A stretch of DNA of 64,000 nt from Sulfuricellaceae bacterium (GTDB lineage Bacteria > Pseudomonadota > Gammaproteobacteria > Burkholderiales > Sulfuricellaceae), in NCBI GenBank assembly GCA_030690895.1, contig JAUYFQ010000001.1:34994-98993 (forward strand). The letters are read 5' to 3'. Made by a program: the position numbers and the translations under genes. Position 1 is the stretch's first letter. Each line of letters opens with the position of its first letter. A model generated the notes under the pieces. The model worked only from the letters and a program-made list of their open reading frames with translations. It did not search any database and was not told where the DNA came from. Of the stretch, positions 26,922 to 35,467 are shown piece after piece.

Positions 26922-27698
26922 TTACAGATAGTCCTCAAAATGCGGCGCTAGGCGATTGAAGAACCATCTTCCAAGGAAAAACACTGCCACTGCACCTAAC
27001 AAGGCGAGGGCATCCGCAGGAACCGCTCCGCCGCCATGTATCAGCAGCTCCCTGATCCGGTCAACGAAATAAGCCAATGGATTTAGGTGCATAAAGAATT
27101 GAAGCTCTGCTGGAATCATGCCGGCCGAGTACAAAACCGGGGTCGCATAAAACCAGATCATCATCAATGGGGAGAGGAAGTGTTCGACATCTTTCAGCAG
27201 CACCTGCAGCGCCGAGAGCACCAAGGCCAAGCCCATGGACAGGAGCCACTGAACAAGCAGCAGCGCCAGAACCCAGGGCATGGCGCTAACAACCAGGTCA
27301 GTACCGGTTATAGCCAGAACCAGCAGAGCCGCCAGGAATCCTGCACCATGCACGATATAGCTCGCGCTTACCGCGCCAAAAACCAGCAGTTCATTCGGAA
27401 AAGCCACTTTTCTGACCAATGCGCCATTGGCTTGAATCGCCATTGCGCCGCGCTGTACGCCCTCAGAAAAAGCCAGCCAAGGCCACAAGGCCAGCGCAAC
27501 GAAAGCTGTAAAACCAATACTTGAATCGCTCAGGCCAACTCTAAAAATAACGGTAAAAACAACGCTGTAAATCCCCAGCAAAGCCAGAGGGTGAAGCAGA
27601 ATCCAGAACAAGCCGGTGACGCTGCCAACATAACGACCAACCACCTCGCGCTGCAAAAAATTCAGAGCGAGGTGGCGGTGAGTCCAGAGAGGGGTCAA
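26922..27698 (-). CDS. wzm: O-polysaccharide ABC exporter permease Wzm
   Basis: 258 residues with six predicted membrane helices and the ABC-2 polysaccharide export signature near the start ('REVVGRYVGSVTGLFWILLHPLA'). It pairs with Wzt to export O-polysaccharide. The only in-frame start after the upstream TGA is the TTG at 27698, with no clear ribosome site. It begins 30 bases after the EpsD-like isomerase gene and touches wzt (stop and ATG adjacent). Confidence 0.88.
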   Translation of the reverse strand: MTPLWTHRHLALNFLQREVVGRYVGSVTGLFWILLHPLALLGIYSVVFTVIFRVGLSDSSIGFTAFVALALWPWLAFSEGVQRGAMAIQANGALVRKVAFPNELLVFGAVSASYIVHGAGFLAALLVLAITGTDLVVSAMPWVLALLLVQWLLSMGLALVLSALQVLLKDVEHFLSPLMMIWFYATPVLYSAGMIPAELQFFMHLNPLAYFVDRIRELLIHGGGAVPADALALLGAVAVFFLGRWFFNRLAPHFEDYL

Positions 27699-27728
27699 AA
27701 CAGATTCAGGCGTATGAACGGTATGCGG

Positions 27729-28649
27729 TCATTTTCCCTCGGCAGGGTTTTTCTTGGCAACCGCCTCTAAATCCACATAAAACTTGTTGATCTCTTGTTC
27801 ATTTAACTTGAGCGATGGATCATTTTTTACCTTGTCGACCAATCCTTGTCGATAGGCCAGTTTATGCTGGCTCACCAGGCCATCAATAATTTCCGCCTTA
27901 ACTTCATCATAGGGTTTTATTTTAGCGGATTTGGCACCGTGAAACTGGATAAGGTGATAGCCAAAGTCACTCAGCACCGGCTCGCTGATCGACCCAGGCT
28001 GACTCATGGCAAAGGCCGTGTCGGCAAAGGGCTTGACCATTTTATTTGCTTCAAAGAAACCCAAATCGCCTTTGTTATTTTTGGCGCCTGGGTCATCCGA
28101 CAACGCTTCCGCCAATTTCTCGAAAGATTCCCCTTGCAACAATCTGGCACGAATTGCCTGGGTTTTGAGCAACGCATCCTCTTTTGCCCCGCCTTTGATT
28201 TTGACCAGAATATGAGACACATGAACTTGTCCCGGTATCTCATACTTCTTCTCATTCAGACGGTAAAGCTCCTTGGCGCGCGCATCAAAATTAGGGAGTG
28301 CGATTGCATTGACTTGCTTGTCCGTCCATTCCCTGGACAGAATGCCATCCTCCAGCAACTCGACCTGTTTGCGGAATAGGGGGGAGCGATCCATTCCTTC
28401 CTCCCGACCGTGCAGTGCCAAGCCACGGTTAACCGCCATGCCCTCCAGCATTTTGGCAATTCGCGCCTTGCTGCCTAGCACCTCTACCCTGTTTTCAGCT
28501 GGAATGCGCGTCAGACTGGCTTCAAAATCCTTGCTGGTGATTTTGAATTTCGCGGTTTCCAGAAGAACCGCATCTTCTGCCAAGACAATTTTTGAACTGC
28601 ATGTTGCGGCAAATATCGACGCAATAAAACACAACTTCATGTAACGCAT
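27729..28649 (-). CDS. EpsD-like parvulin peptidyl-prolyl isomerase
   Basis: 306 residues from ATG 28649, preceded by AAGGAAAAGA; the open frame upstream is not protein-like. A signal peptide (to about residue 25, 'KIVLAED') is followed by a SurA-type N-terminal helical domain. A parvulin rotamase domain (about 150-245) carries 'VHVSHILVKIKGG', 'FEKLAEALSDDPGAKNNKGDLG' split by gaps, and 'FGYHLIQFHGAK'. EpsD-family isomerases accompany exopolysaccharide export loci and help fold periplasmic or outer-membrane parts of the machine. It sits 30 bases before wzm and 76 after the Ig-repeat protein. Confidence 0.8.
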   Translation of the reverse strand: MRYMKLCFIASIFAATCSSKIVLAEDAVLLETAKFKITSKDFEASLTRIPAENRVEVLGSKARIAKMLEGMAVNRGLALHGREEGMDRSPLFRKQVELLEDGILSREWTDKQVNAIALPNFDARAKELYRLNEKKYEIPGQVHVSHILVKIKGGAKEDALLKTQAIRARLLQGESFEKLAEALSDDPGAKNNKGDLGFFEANKMVKPFADTAFAMSQPGSISEPVLSDFGYHLIQFHGAKSAKIKPYDEVKAEIIDGLVSQHKLAYRQGLVDKVKNDPSLKLNEQEINKFYVDLEAVAKKNPAEGK

Positions 28650-28725
28650 TTCTTTTCCTTGCATTTTTAGATTATTTTCAGAATGCGGTACGGACTTGTT
28701 TGCTGCAGGTCCGTACCGCATCTCT

Positions 28726-30606
28726 TTACCAGGCAAGGTAAAACCTGCACGCCGTTCCCTCGGGACAACCCGGGTAACGCACATTGAAATAGTATGTCTG
28801 CCCTGCTTCTAGTACGCATGGTGCCGAGCCAGGCTGATCTGATGTCTTGTTATAGACGATTGGATCACTATCCAGTCTTGTACACTGCTTAGCCGTGAGA
28901 TCCGGGGTTCCCCACTCGCAAGCATTGGTCGAAATGGATAGATCACCGGGTTGACTGGTGCCGTAATAAAGGCCAGAGAATGTACTGGTTCGAGACGGCA
29001 TAGTAATGCTGAATGCGTACATCTGATCTTTGTAAATTGTTTTCTGTGGTGTCCCACCTTGTTGCAAATTCAGACCTTGCGGCCAGGTAATGCTCTGAAC
29101 AGTGCAGCCAGTCGGTGTTACGCTGGGCGCATTGACTGTTACGCTTGTCTGTACCTGTGCGCCGGCTCCTGCCGCATTACTGCCCCTTACAGTAACAGCG
29201 TAGCTTCCTGGCGTTGCGTAAGTCAATGAGCAGGATGAACTGGCCGAACTGCAACTGGCATCACTCCATGCGAAACTCGTCGCCGCTGGGCTGCAATTCG
29301 CTGACAACGTAGTTGGGGTGCCAGCGGTCACCGGATTGGGGTTCGCGCTCAATGTGCATGATGGAACCGCTACTGTTACGTTTGCGCTGGCAAGCGCACT
29401 CGCGCCGCTGCCATTCGTTCCAATAACGGAATAGGCATGAACGCCCGCCGTAGTGGGTGTGGCCGTTGCCGTATTGCCACTCCCAGCGACAAGCGTGGTG
29501 CTCTGTGTCCAGGCATAGCTGGCTGCGGCAGGCGTGCAACTGGCTGTCAGCGTAGAACTTCCGCCTACATCTATCGTGGCGGGCGTCGCTGTAACGGTAC
29601 AGACCGGCGCCGTGACCGTGACAGTCGTGCTGGCCAACGGGCTATCGCCGCTCCCCGATGACCCTATCACACTGTAGTTATGGATACCGTCCGTTGTTGG
29701 CGTAACCGTCGCCGTCACTCCATTTGCGAGCAAATCGGGAGAAGATGTCCACGCGTAGGATGTCGCGACTGGATTGCAACTTGCTGTAAGAATGGCAGAC
29801 TCGCCTATGCCAACACTGGCTGGTGAAGCCGTTACGGTGCATGCTGTTGATTTGATAACCGTAATGGTTGCTGTGTTGCCGGTTCCTTTTGAGTTTGATC
29901 CCGTCATGGAGTACGCTGTAGTCGTGGTCGGCAAAACGGTGCAACTCGAACTGGCAGTATCTGTGCAGTTTGCGTTAGTGCTCCAGACATAGGTTGTCGC
30001 AGCGGGATTGCAGCTTGCGATTAGCAGAGTGCTGTTCTGAACAAAACCTGCCTGCTGGGTCAAAGAACAGACCGGGGGCGCGGTTGGTGTAGTTCCACCC
30101 GAACTTACTGTAACAGTCACCGCTGCAGATTGTCCCGTCTCTGTAGTGTTGACGCCTCTGACAGTGTAACTACTTGTGACAGTGGGAAAAACCGAACCGC
30201 TTGACCCGCCCCCAAAGGAAGCAGGTACGCCCGTCCACAGGTAAGAAGTCGCTACCGGGTTGCATGTCGCAGTCAAAATCGAGCTGCCGCCTGACGCAAT
30301 GCTTGCGGGACTGGCGAGCAAGGTGCAAACCGGTGCAATGGCTACGGTTGCGCAGCGGATCACCCCTTGGGTATCGAATACCAGACTGCCTGCGCAGGAT
30401 TGCAGTAGCGTAGTCGTACCCGCATCCAGACAACGGACAACGCCACCCTTTTCTATCGAGACATCACCCGTACAATTTACTGAACTGCCATCAGGCGCAC
30501 TAAATGTAACCGCACTGACACCTGCGATCATGCTGATAAAAATGACTGACGCGTACAGCGCAGTCCTTTTGATTTGCATCCATTGGTTTAACACCGTAGA
30601 TAACAT
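28726..30606 (-). CDS. Secreted protein with five Ig-like repeats, unknown function
   Basis: 626 residues from ATG 30606 (AAGGAACCAAAC upstream). The signal peptide ends at 'AGVSA'. A small N-terminal module 'VTFSAPDGSSVNCTG' with 'DTQGVIRCAT' is shared with the next gene upstream. Five Ig-like repeats of about 85 residues follow, each opening 'CT(L/V)xASPA' and carrying 'TASCNPVATSYAWT' or a variant. The C-terminal ~95-residue domain has 'YYGTSQPGDLSISTNACEWG' and cysteines. A similar Ig-like unit occurs in the metalloprotease at 60.6 kb. Probably a surface or extracellular binding protein exported by Sec and perhaps the T2SS. No enzymatic motif seen. Confidence 0.65.
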   Translation of the reverse strand: MLSTVLNQWMQIKRTALYASVIFISMIAGVSAVTFSAPDGSSVNCTGDVSIEKGGVVRCLDAGTTTLLQSCAGSLVFDTQGVIRCATVAIAPVCTLLASPASIASGGSSILTATCNPVATSYLWTGVPASFGGGSSGSVFPTVTSSYTVRGVNTTETGQSAAVTVTVSSGGTTPTAPPVCSLTQQAGFVQNSTLLIASCNPAATTYVWSTNANCTDTASSSCTVLPTTTTAYSMTGSNSKGTGNTATITVIKSTACTVTASPASVGIGESAILTASCNPVATSYAWTSSPDLLANGVTATVTPTTDGIHNYSVIGSSGSGDSPLASTTVTVTAPVCTVTATPATIDVGGSSTLTASCTPAAASYAWTQSTTLVAGSGNTATATPTTAGVHAYSVIGTNGSGASALASANVTVAVPSCTLSANPNPVTAGTPTTLSANCSPAATSFAWSDASCSSASSSCSLTYATPGSYAVTVRGSNAAGAGAQVQTSVTVNAPSVTPTGCTVQSITWPQGLNLQQGGTPQKTIYKDQMYAFSITMPSRTSTFSGLYYGTSQPGDLSISTNACEWGTPDLTAKQCTRLDSDPIVYNKTSDQPGSAPCVLEAGQTYYFNVRYPGCPEGTACRFYLAW

Positions 30607-30722
30607 GTTTGGTTCCTTTATTTTCCGGTTAGCCGACATGTGCAAGCCCGCTGGAGATGTCAGTAAGGTTTTGACTCATTAAAAATGGTCGAGCGGATGA
30701 ACACGCTGTTCCATATTGTTAG

Positions 30723-30874
30723 GGAGACGCTGATTTATTCTACCGAGTCAAACGCCTCCCCCTTCAAGGGGGAGATTGGGAGGGGGATGAGGTCTGGAAA
30801 TCAATGGGTTACACTTACACACCATCCCCACCCTAGCCCTCCCCTTGAAGGGGAGGGAATAAATCAGTGTCTCC
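30723..30874. repeat. MITE-like element D1 (152 bp)
   Basis: Terminal inverted repeats GGAGACGCTGATTTATTC and its near-perfect inverse (one mismatch) flank two C/T-rich palindromes, each with CCCCTTCAAGGGG or CCCCTTGAAGGGG. Flanking bases TTAG and TTAA would fit a YTAR-type target duplication. A second, truncated copy is at 58156-58302. Confidence 0.75.
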
Positions 30875-30889
30875 TTAAATTTGTGCGCC

Positions 30890-33073
30890 TCAAAATACTT
30901 GTCGGCTTACCGTACGTGAAGCACTTACTCCGTTGATGGTGTAATTCATCGTCCCGTTACTGGGATCTGAAAACGCAAATGAGATACTGCCAACGGCAGT
31001 CGTCACTTTTGACGCTGGATTCCAAGGCGATGTCAAGGCTGATCCGCCAGTGACTTGGTAAAGGACGCCGGTACACCCCGGCGTAACATCCGGGGCACTC
31101 ATTTTACAGTCTGATGCAACGTACCAGACCGCACTGCCCTTGTCATCATACGCATACCAGGTCGCGAAAATAGTTTCGTACTGTTGCGTCAACTCCACGC
31201 CCCAACCGGATTCGTTTTCGTTCCCCCATAAATCCGTGTAATCCGTGCTGGCCTGTACGCCTTCAGTTTTGAAGACTTGTCGAGTAATTGACTTGCTGCC
31301 AGCCTTGCCATCTATCGTATATGAAAAAATTGCATTATTCGCGCCTGAAAATGCGAGCGTTCCAGAACCCACGCTCATCACCGCCTTGCCTGATCCATTC
31401 CATGCCGCGAGAGGAGAAGTCCCACCGCTTACTTTATGGATATCCCCCGTGCAGGACGAGGCAAGCAATGGGCAACTCGACATGACATACCAAGTCGGCT
31501 TGCCTGCCGAGTCGTACGTGTACATTGCCCCAAAAGCCATATCATTGTGCTGAGCCAGACTCAAACCCCAACCGTTCTCATCTGGGTTCCACCATAGACC
31601 TTGGTAATTTTCCGAATTGCCGCCGATAAATTTTCCATACCCATATAGAGCCCCCGGGGTAATGGATATTGATTTTCCAGCTACAGCCGCGCCAGCCGAC
31701 GTATCAATGATAGACACCGTATTTTCACCTTGGTTGGTCACATAAGCCAAGGCTCCGGTAGGTTCAAATGCTATATAAGTAGGGAGGATTCCTACCGCTA
31801 CTGTATTAACCAGTTTTGCAGATGCTATATCAACCACGGATACTGAGCGATCGCCATAATTAGCGACATAAACCTGGGTTCCGGCGGGATTGACTGCAAT
31901 GCCTAACGGATGTTTTCCGACGTTTACGGTAGTAATGGCATTAGCGCTCGCTGTATCAATGATACTTAGTGTATTGCTGCCGCTATTAGCAACAAATACC
32001 CGCGAACCCGATACCGCCACGCCCTCGGGTTGAACGCCAACCGCCACCGCAGGGGTGATAGCGACACCCGTTCCCGCATCAATGACAGAAAGCGTATTTT
32101 CAGCATAATTACTGACATAGACTCGACTATCTGAACGGTTAACGGCTATGCCGTGTGGCTTGCTGCCAACCACGATGGTTGACACCACCTTTCTAGTGAC
32201 AGAATCAATCATGGACAAAGTATTGCTGTTCGTGTTGGCGACATAAAGCCTGCTGCCTGCATGATTTGTGGCGATGCCAAGCGGTGACTGACCGACTTCA
32301 ATAGTCGCCGCAACAGTATTATTCATGGCGTCAATGACAGATACGGTATTACTTCCCGCATTCGCGACGTAGACTTTTGTTTCATCTGGAGAAACAACCA
32401 CGCCAGCCGGATAAACGCCAACTTTAACGCTACTCACAAGCAGATTAGTTGACGTATCGATCACACTGAGGTTTCCAGGCAGAGGCGATGCATCCGCTTG
32501 GTGTGCAACATAGGCAAACGGCCCCTTCTGACCACTGCGTGCCACGGTAACCAATGCAGTCGCAGGATTTCCCGTACCTTGCGAATTAATACCCAGCACC
32601 GAGTATGCGTAAGTAGCCGATGTGGCGGTACTAGGGAGCGTGACGGTAGCCGTATTTCCCTGCCCAGGAACCAGACTGTCGGCATGAGTCCATTGATATG
32701 AACTGGGTGTGTTGCTGCATTTGGCCGTCAAAGTTATCGTTCCACCCGGCACAACCTGATTGCTTGATGCGCTCAACGTGCATTCCGGTAATTTTGTTGC
32801 GCAGGTCACCGCCCCTTTCTTGTTGGGGTCATAGAGTTCTATTTCAAGACCGCTGGAGCAGATCAGGGATGTTGCAAAATTATATGGCACATCGCTTGTG
32901 CCTACCGTATTACAGGTTATCGCGCCAGAATTAGATAAAGTCAAACTGGTGCATGACGACTTATTGTCCAGATAAGAAAATGTGACGCTGGACGCCCCGC
33001 TTGCAACACACAGCATTGCAACCGTCACTGCCATCTTGATTTCGTTGTACTTGTTGATTCCATGTGCCGACAT
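30890..33073 (-). CDS. Secreted YVTN beta-propeller protein with duplicated C-terminal domain
   Basis: 727 residues; GGAG precedes ATG 33073. After the signal peptide ('SGASS') comes the same type of small module as in the Ig-repeat protein ('VTFSYLDNKSSCTS', 'NSGAITCNT'). One Ig-like repeat (about 95-175) and a seven-bladed YVTN/YncE-like propeller (about 180-500, blades near 'VYVANAGSNTVSVIDAM') follow. Two copies of a 110-residue domain end the protein, starting 'GLWWNPDENGWGLSL' and 'DLWGNENESGWGVEL', each ending 'ITRQVF/VSRQVF'. The last domain is widespread in proteobacterial secreted proteins but has no known function. Probably extracellular or surface bound. Confidence 0.7.
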   Translation of the reverse strand: MSAHGINKYNEIKMAVTVAMLCVASGASSVTFSYLDNKSSCTSLTLSNSGAITCNTVGTSDVPYNFATSLICSSGLEIELYDPNKKGAVTCATKLPECTLSASSNQVVPGGTITLTAKCSNTPSSYQWTHADSLVPGQGNTATVTLPSTATSATYAYSVLGINSQGTGNPATALVTVARSGQKGPFAYVAHQADASPLPGNLSVIDTSTNLLVSSVKVGVYPAGVVVSPDETKVYVANAGSNTVSVIDAMNNTVAATIEVGQSPLGIATNHAGSRLYVANTNSNTLSMIDSVTRKVVSTIVVGSKPHGIAVNRSDSRVYVSNYAENTLSVIDAGTGVAITPAVAVGVQPEGVAVSGSRVFVANSGSNTLSIIDTASANAITTVNVGKHPLGIAVNPAGTQVYVANYGDRSVSVVDIASAKLVNTVAVGILPTYIAFEPTGALAYVTNQGENTVSIIDTSAGAAVAGKSISITPGALYGYGKFIGGNSENYQGLWWNPDENGWGLSLAQHNDMAFGAMYTYDSAGKPTWYVMSSCPLLASSCTGDIHKVSGGTSPLAAWNGSGKAVMSVGSGTLAFSGANNAIFSYTIDGKAGSKSITRQVFKTEGVQASTDYTDLWGNENESGWGVELTQQYETIFATWYAYDDKGSAVWYVASDCKMSAPDVTPGCTGVLYQVTGGSALTSPWNPASKVTTAVGSISFAFSDPSNGTMNYTINGVSASRTVSRQVF

Positions 33074-33244
33074 TCAGGCTCTCCGATGTTATATTCCGCA
33101 ACTTGCTGCGGCAAGATATCGATGTTTCAATTTACTGCTCATCCGACTCATTGACAGATGCATCCAGTTGAAGTTCAACGCGAAGATGCATCCCATCCTG
33201 AATCAATCGGGGCATTGTCGGCAAATTATACCGTTAAATTCCAT

Positions 33245-33283
33245 TAAATAAAAAATGGGAGGGATTTTCATCCCCCCCATTTT
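33245..33283 (-). terminator. Rho-independent terminator of the 483-residue protein gene
   Basis: On the reverse strand a 14-bp stem (AAAATGGGGGGGAT / ATCCCTCCCATTTT, one mismatch) with a GAAA loop is followed by a T-rich run ending in TTTATTT. It lies 38 bases after the stop at 33321. The rest of 33074-33244 shows no feature. Confidence 0.8.
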
Positions 33284-33320
33284 GACGGCTCACGCAGGTT
33301 CAGTGAGTTATCGAGACAGC

Positions 33321-34772
33321 TTAGTCAACAGAAACACCGTCGATCATAGTTGTGTACTTGTGGTTGAAGTTACCACCGTAGTTGGACAAAACACCACCTA
33401 CGTTGCCATTCACGAAGTCTTGAACCATGAAACCAACGGTTGGCAGACCAATGTACACGTTTCCATCCACAGAAGTAATGGTTTGAGTCTCGCCAAGCGA
33501 GCTAGTCAGACCGAACGACGCTCTCAACCAGCCATTTTGGAAGCCAGCTGCGATCGGCACATTCACACCATTAACAGAGGACAGAACATTACTGTTATTG
33601 AAAGTGATGACGGTCGATTCCCAGCACAGCGCGTTGCCAGCCACACTTGGAGGTGGCGAGAAGATCACGCCAGAAGTCTGGGTCCCTTCCTCGCGGTTGT
33701 AATATGCCAAGCCAACAGGCTCACACGCACCACCAGTAAAGAAGCGGGTTGTGAACGGGTCGCCGATTGCCACGCCAGCAGGCGCAACAGCAGGATTGTC
33801 AACCGGCACATTGTAACGCTTGGTTGGCATGGTCACGACCCAGTCGGTTCCAGACAGCGTTGCCGTATCCAGAACAAACTCGTTGATGATATTGTCGTGC
33901 ATCAAAACAGCGGTAACAGCATCATCGGTTGCCGCAAGCCAAGTGCTGTCTACAACTGCGCCATTCTTGAAGATCAAGCTATTTGCAGGCGAAGCGTTAC
34001 GCAGATCAGGCAGAATAGATCCAGGAGTATTCCAGATATTGGTATCGGAGAAAGAGGCCAAGGCAACCGGGTCATAACCAAAGTCAGTGCCTGCAGCGCC
34101 ATTCAGCAGACTTGCTGTTCCGGCCAAGCCACCGGTTGGAGCCACCAGTGCGTTCAGACCACCGCCAGTACCCATACCAGGAGCAACCGTCAGTGCGCCA
34201 GTGTTAACCACTGCGCAGTTTGCTGGCACGCCAGCAACGTGGGTTACCGCAGTAACGTGCGCTGCATTGGTGATTACACCCATTTCGATTACTTCGAAGT
34301 AACCTTCACGAGTACGATCCAGATCCTGATTTTCACCGTCACTGTTGTTAGTGGTCACGATACCTTCAAGGAAGGTGCCGGAGTAGGCGAAGTTAACAAA
34401 GTCCGCACCAGTCGCAGGGATTGCAGGCGCTGTACAGGACTTGTCAGCCGTAATCAACTTGGCACCAGTTGCAGTAGCAACAACGGCACCAGTCCACATA
34501 TCGTAAGGCGACATGTACAAGTTAAAGTCCAACACCTCACGGCTGTTTTTGCCTTCGGTAAAACGCACTTTAACTGCTTTGGCAGATGCAGTGGTGTTCA
34601 CGATAGACATATAGGTCTCTGTACCGCCACGTACGGTGTAGTACGGATAGATCAGAACTTCACCCAGACCGTTCGGGCTAACGTTTACCGCCGCTGCGCT
34701 ACCTGCAACGCCGACAGCGCCCAGACCTGCAGCAACAGCCAGGTAAACAGATTTTCTTTTGAATGCATTCAT
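33321..34772 (-). CDS. Abundant-looking exported protein of unrecognised family
   Basis: 483 residues from ATG 34772, with AAGGAG 10 bases upstream. A strong signal peptide ('SVYLAVAAGLGAVGVAGSAAA') precedes 'VNVSPNGLGEVLIYPYYTVRGG', then a beta-rich body with few cysteines and long Ala/Thr/Asn stretches, ending 'GGNFNHKYTTMIDGVSVD' with no membrane anchor or aromatic C-terminal porin residue. Codon choice is clean and it has its own promoter and terminator, suggesting a monocistronic, highly expressed surface or matrix protein. I do not recognise the family. An open frame on the opposite strand across the whole gene is a shadow. Confidence 0.7.
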   Translation of the reverse strand: MNAFKRKSVYLAVAAGLGAVGVAGSAAAVNVSPNGLGEVLIYPYYTVRGGTETYMSIVNTTASAKAVKVRFTEGKNSREVLDFNLYMSPYDMWTGAVVATATGAKLITADKSCTAPAIPATGADFVNFAYSGTFLEGIVTTNNSDGENQDLDRTREGYFEVIEMGVITNAAHVTAVTHVAGVPANCAVVNTGALTVAPGMGTGGGLNALVAPTGGLAGTASLLNGAAGTDFGYDPVALASFSDTNIWNTPGSILPDLRNASPANSLIFKNGAVVDSTWLAATDDAVTAVLMHDNIINEFVLDTATLSGTDWVVTMPTKRYNVPVDNPAVAPAGVAIGDPFTTRFFTGGACEPVGLAYYNREEGTQTSGVIFSPPPSVAGNALCWESTVITFNNSNVLSSVNGVNVPIAAGFQNGWLRASFGLTSSLGETQTITSVDGNVYIGLPTVGFMVQDFVNGNVGGVLSNYGGNFNHKYTTMIDGVSVD

Positions 34773-34838
34773 CGTTTGCTTACTCCTTAATTTACGTAAT
34801 GTAAGGTACTTCATAAAAACAAATTGCTACCGGTTTAT

Positions 34839-34866
34839 TTTATAACACACTTCTTTCAGTTTACAA
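34839..34866 (-). promoter_or_regulatory. Sigma70 promoter of the 483-residue protein gene
   Basis: On the reverse strand TTGTAA (34866-34861) and TATAAA (34844-34839) are 16 bases apart, matching 4/6 and 5/6 of consensus. They lie 66 bases upstream of the start and within AT-rich DNA. Confidence 0.55.
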
Positions 34867-34908
34867 TCGATTTGTTGTCCGCATATCCCCTCCTAGCCTG
34901 TTGTCTCA

Positions 34909-35301
34909 TTATTTTCTCGGAACATACCACCATTTTCCACCATTCAGAAGCCATGCCTCTTCGAGGCGAGATTCTATAGATTTCATATCCTTATAACTGT
35001 ATTCTAGCAGCACGACAACGTCACATTTATCCTGTGCACATACTACCGAATCGACTGTTGCTTTTTTCCAACGCCCAGGCCGAGTCCTGCTTTTATAAAG
35101 TTCCAGAGATTGGGTTTCCCGCGTGGCCGGGCTTAAATACTGGTAGGCATCGTCCATTTTTCCGGCGATTAGTGCCGCCCATCGCTCCGATGCGAGATCG
35201 CGCACCTGACGCTCTCCGTTCAATCCGCCTTGCTCCAGGCTTGCACAACCAGTCACGCTCAACAAAACTACCAATGGAATCAAATTTAACAGCTCACGCA
35301 T
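34909..35301 (-). CDS. Small lipoprotein, unknown function
   Basis: 130 residues from ATG 35301 (GGTGAAGCC upstream). A lipoprotein signal peptide ends in 'SVTGC'. The mature domain ('RDLASERWAALIAGKMDDAY' then 'YEYSYKDM'-like beta strands ending 'LNGGKWWYVPRK') resembles small NTF2/SnoaL-like periplasmic folds. It lies between the secretion operon and the unknown exported protein without overlap with either. Localised to a membrane leaflet by its lipid; role unknown. Confidence 0.6.
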   Translation of the reverse strand: MRELLNLIPLVVLLSVTGCASLEQGGLNGERQVRDLASERWAALIAGKMDDAYQYLSPATRETQSLELYKSRTRPGRWKKATVDSVVCAQDKCDVVVLLEYSYKDMKSIESRLEEAWLLNGGKWWYVPRK

Positions 35302-35467
35302 GGCTTCACCAAATACCCTTTTGCACATCTAATTATTGAAACCACTCATGCTTCGCAGGCTATTGAATTAGCCAATTTGCGTCAAGAAAATCCTTCCCTC
35401 TTTTATGGTCATGTTGTTTTTACGCAACACCTAGAGTATGACGCTCGCGAATCTATTTTCCATGTCA

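Noticed and set aside
33255..34790. 511-codon open frame opposite the 483-residue exported protein
   Set aside because: It lies fully antisense to a gene with signal peptide, promoter, ribosome site and terminator; its composition (many C, H, R, Q) is that of a shadow frame.
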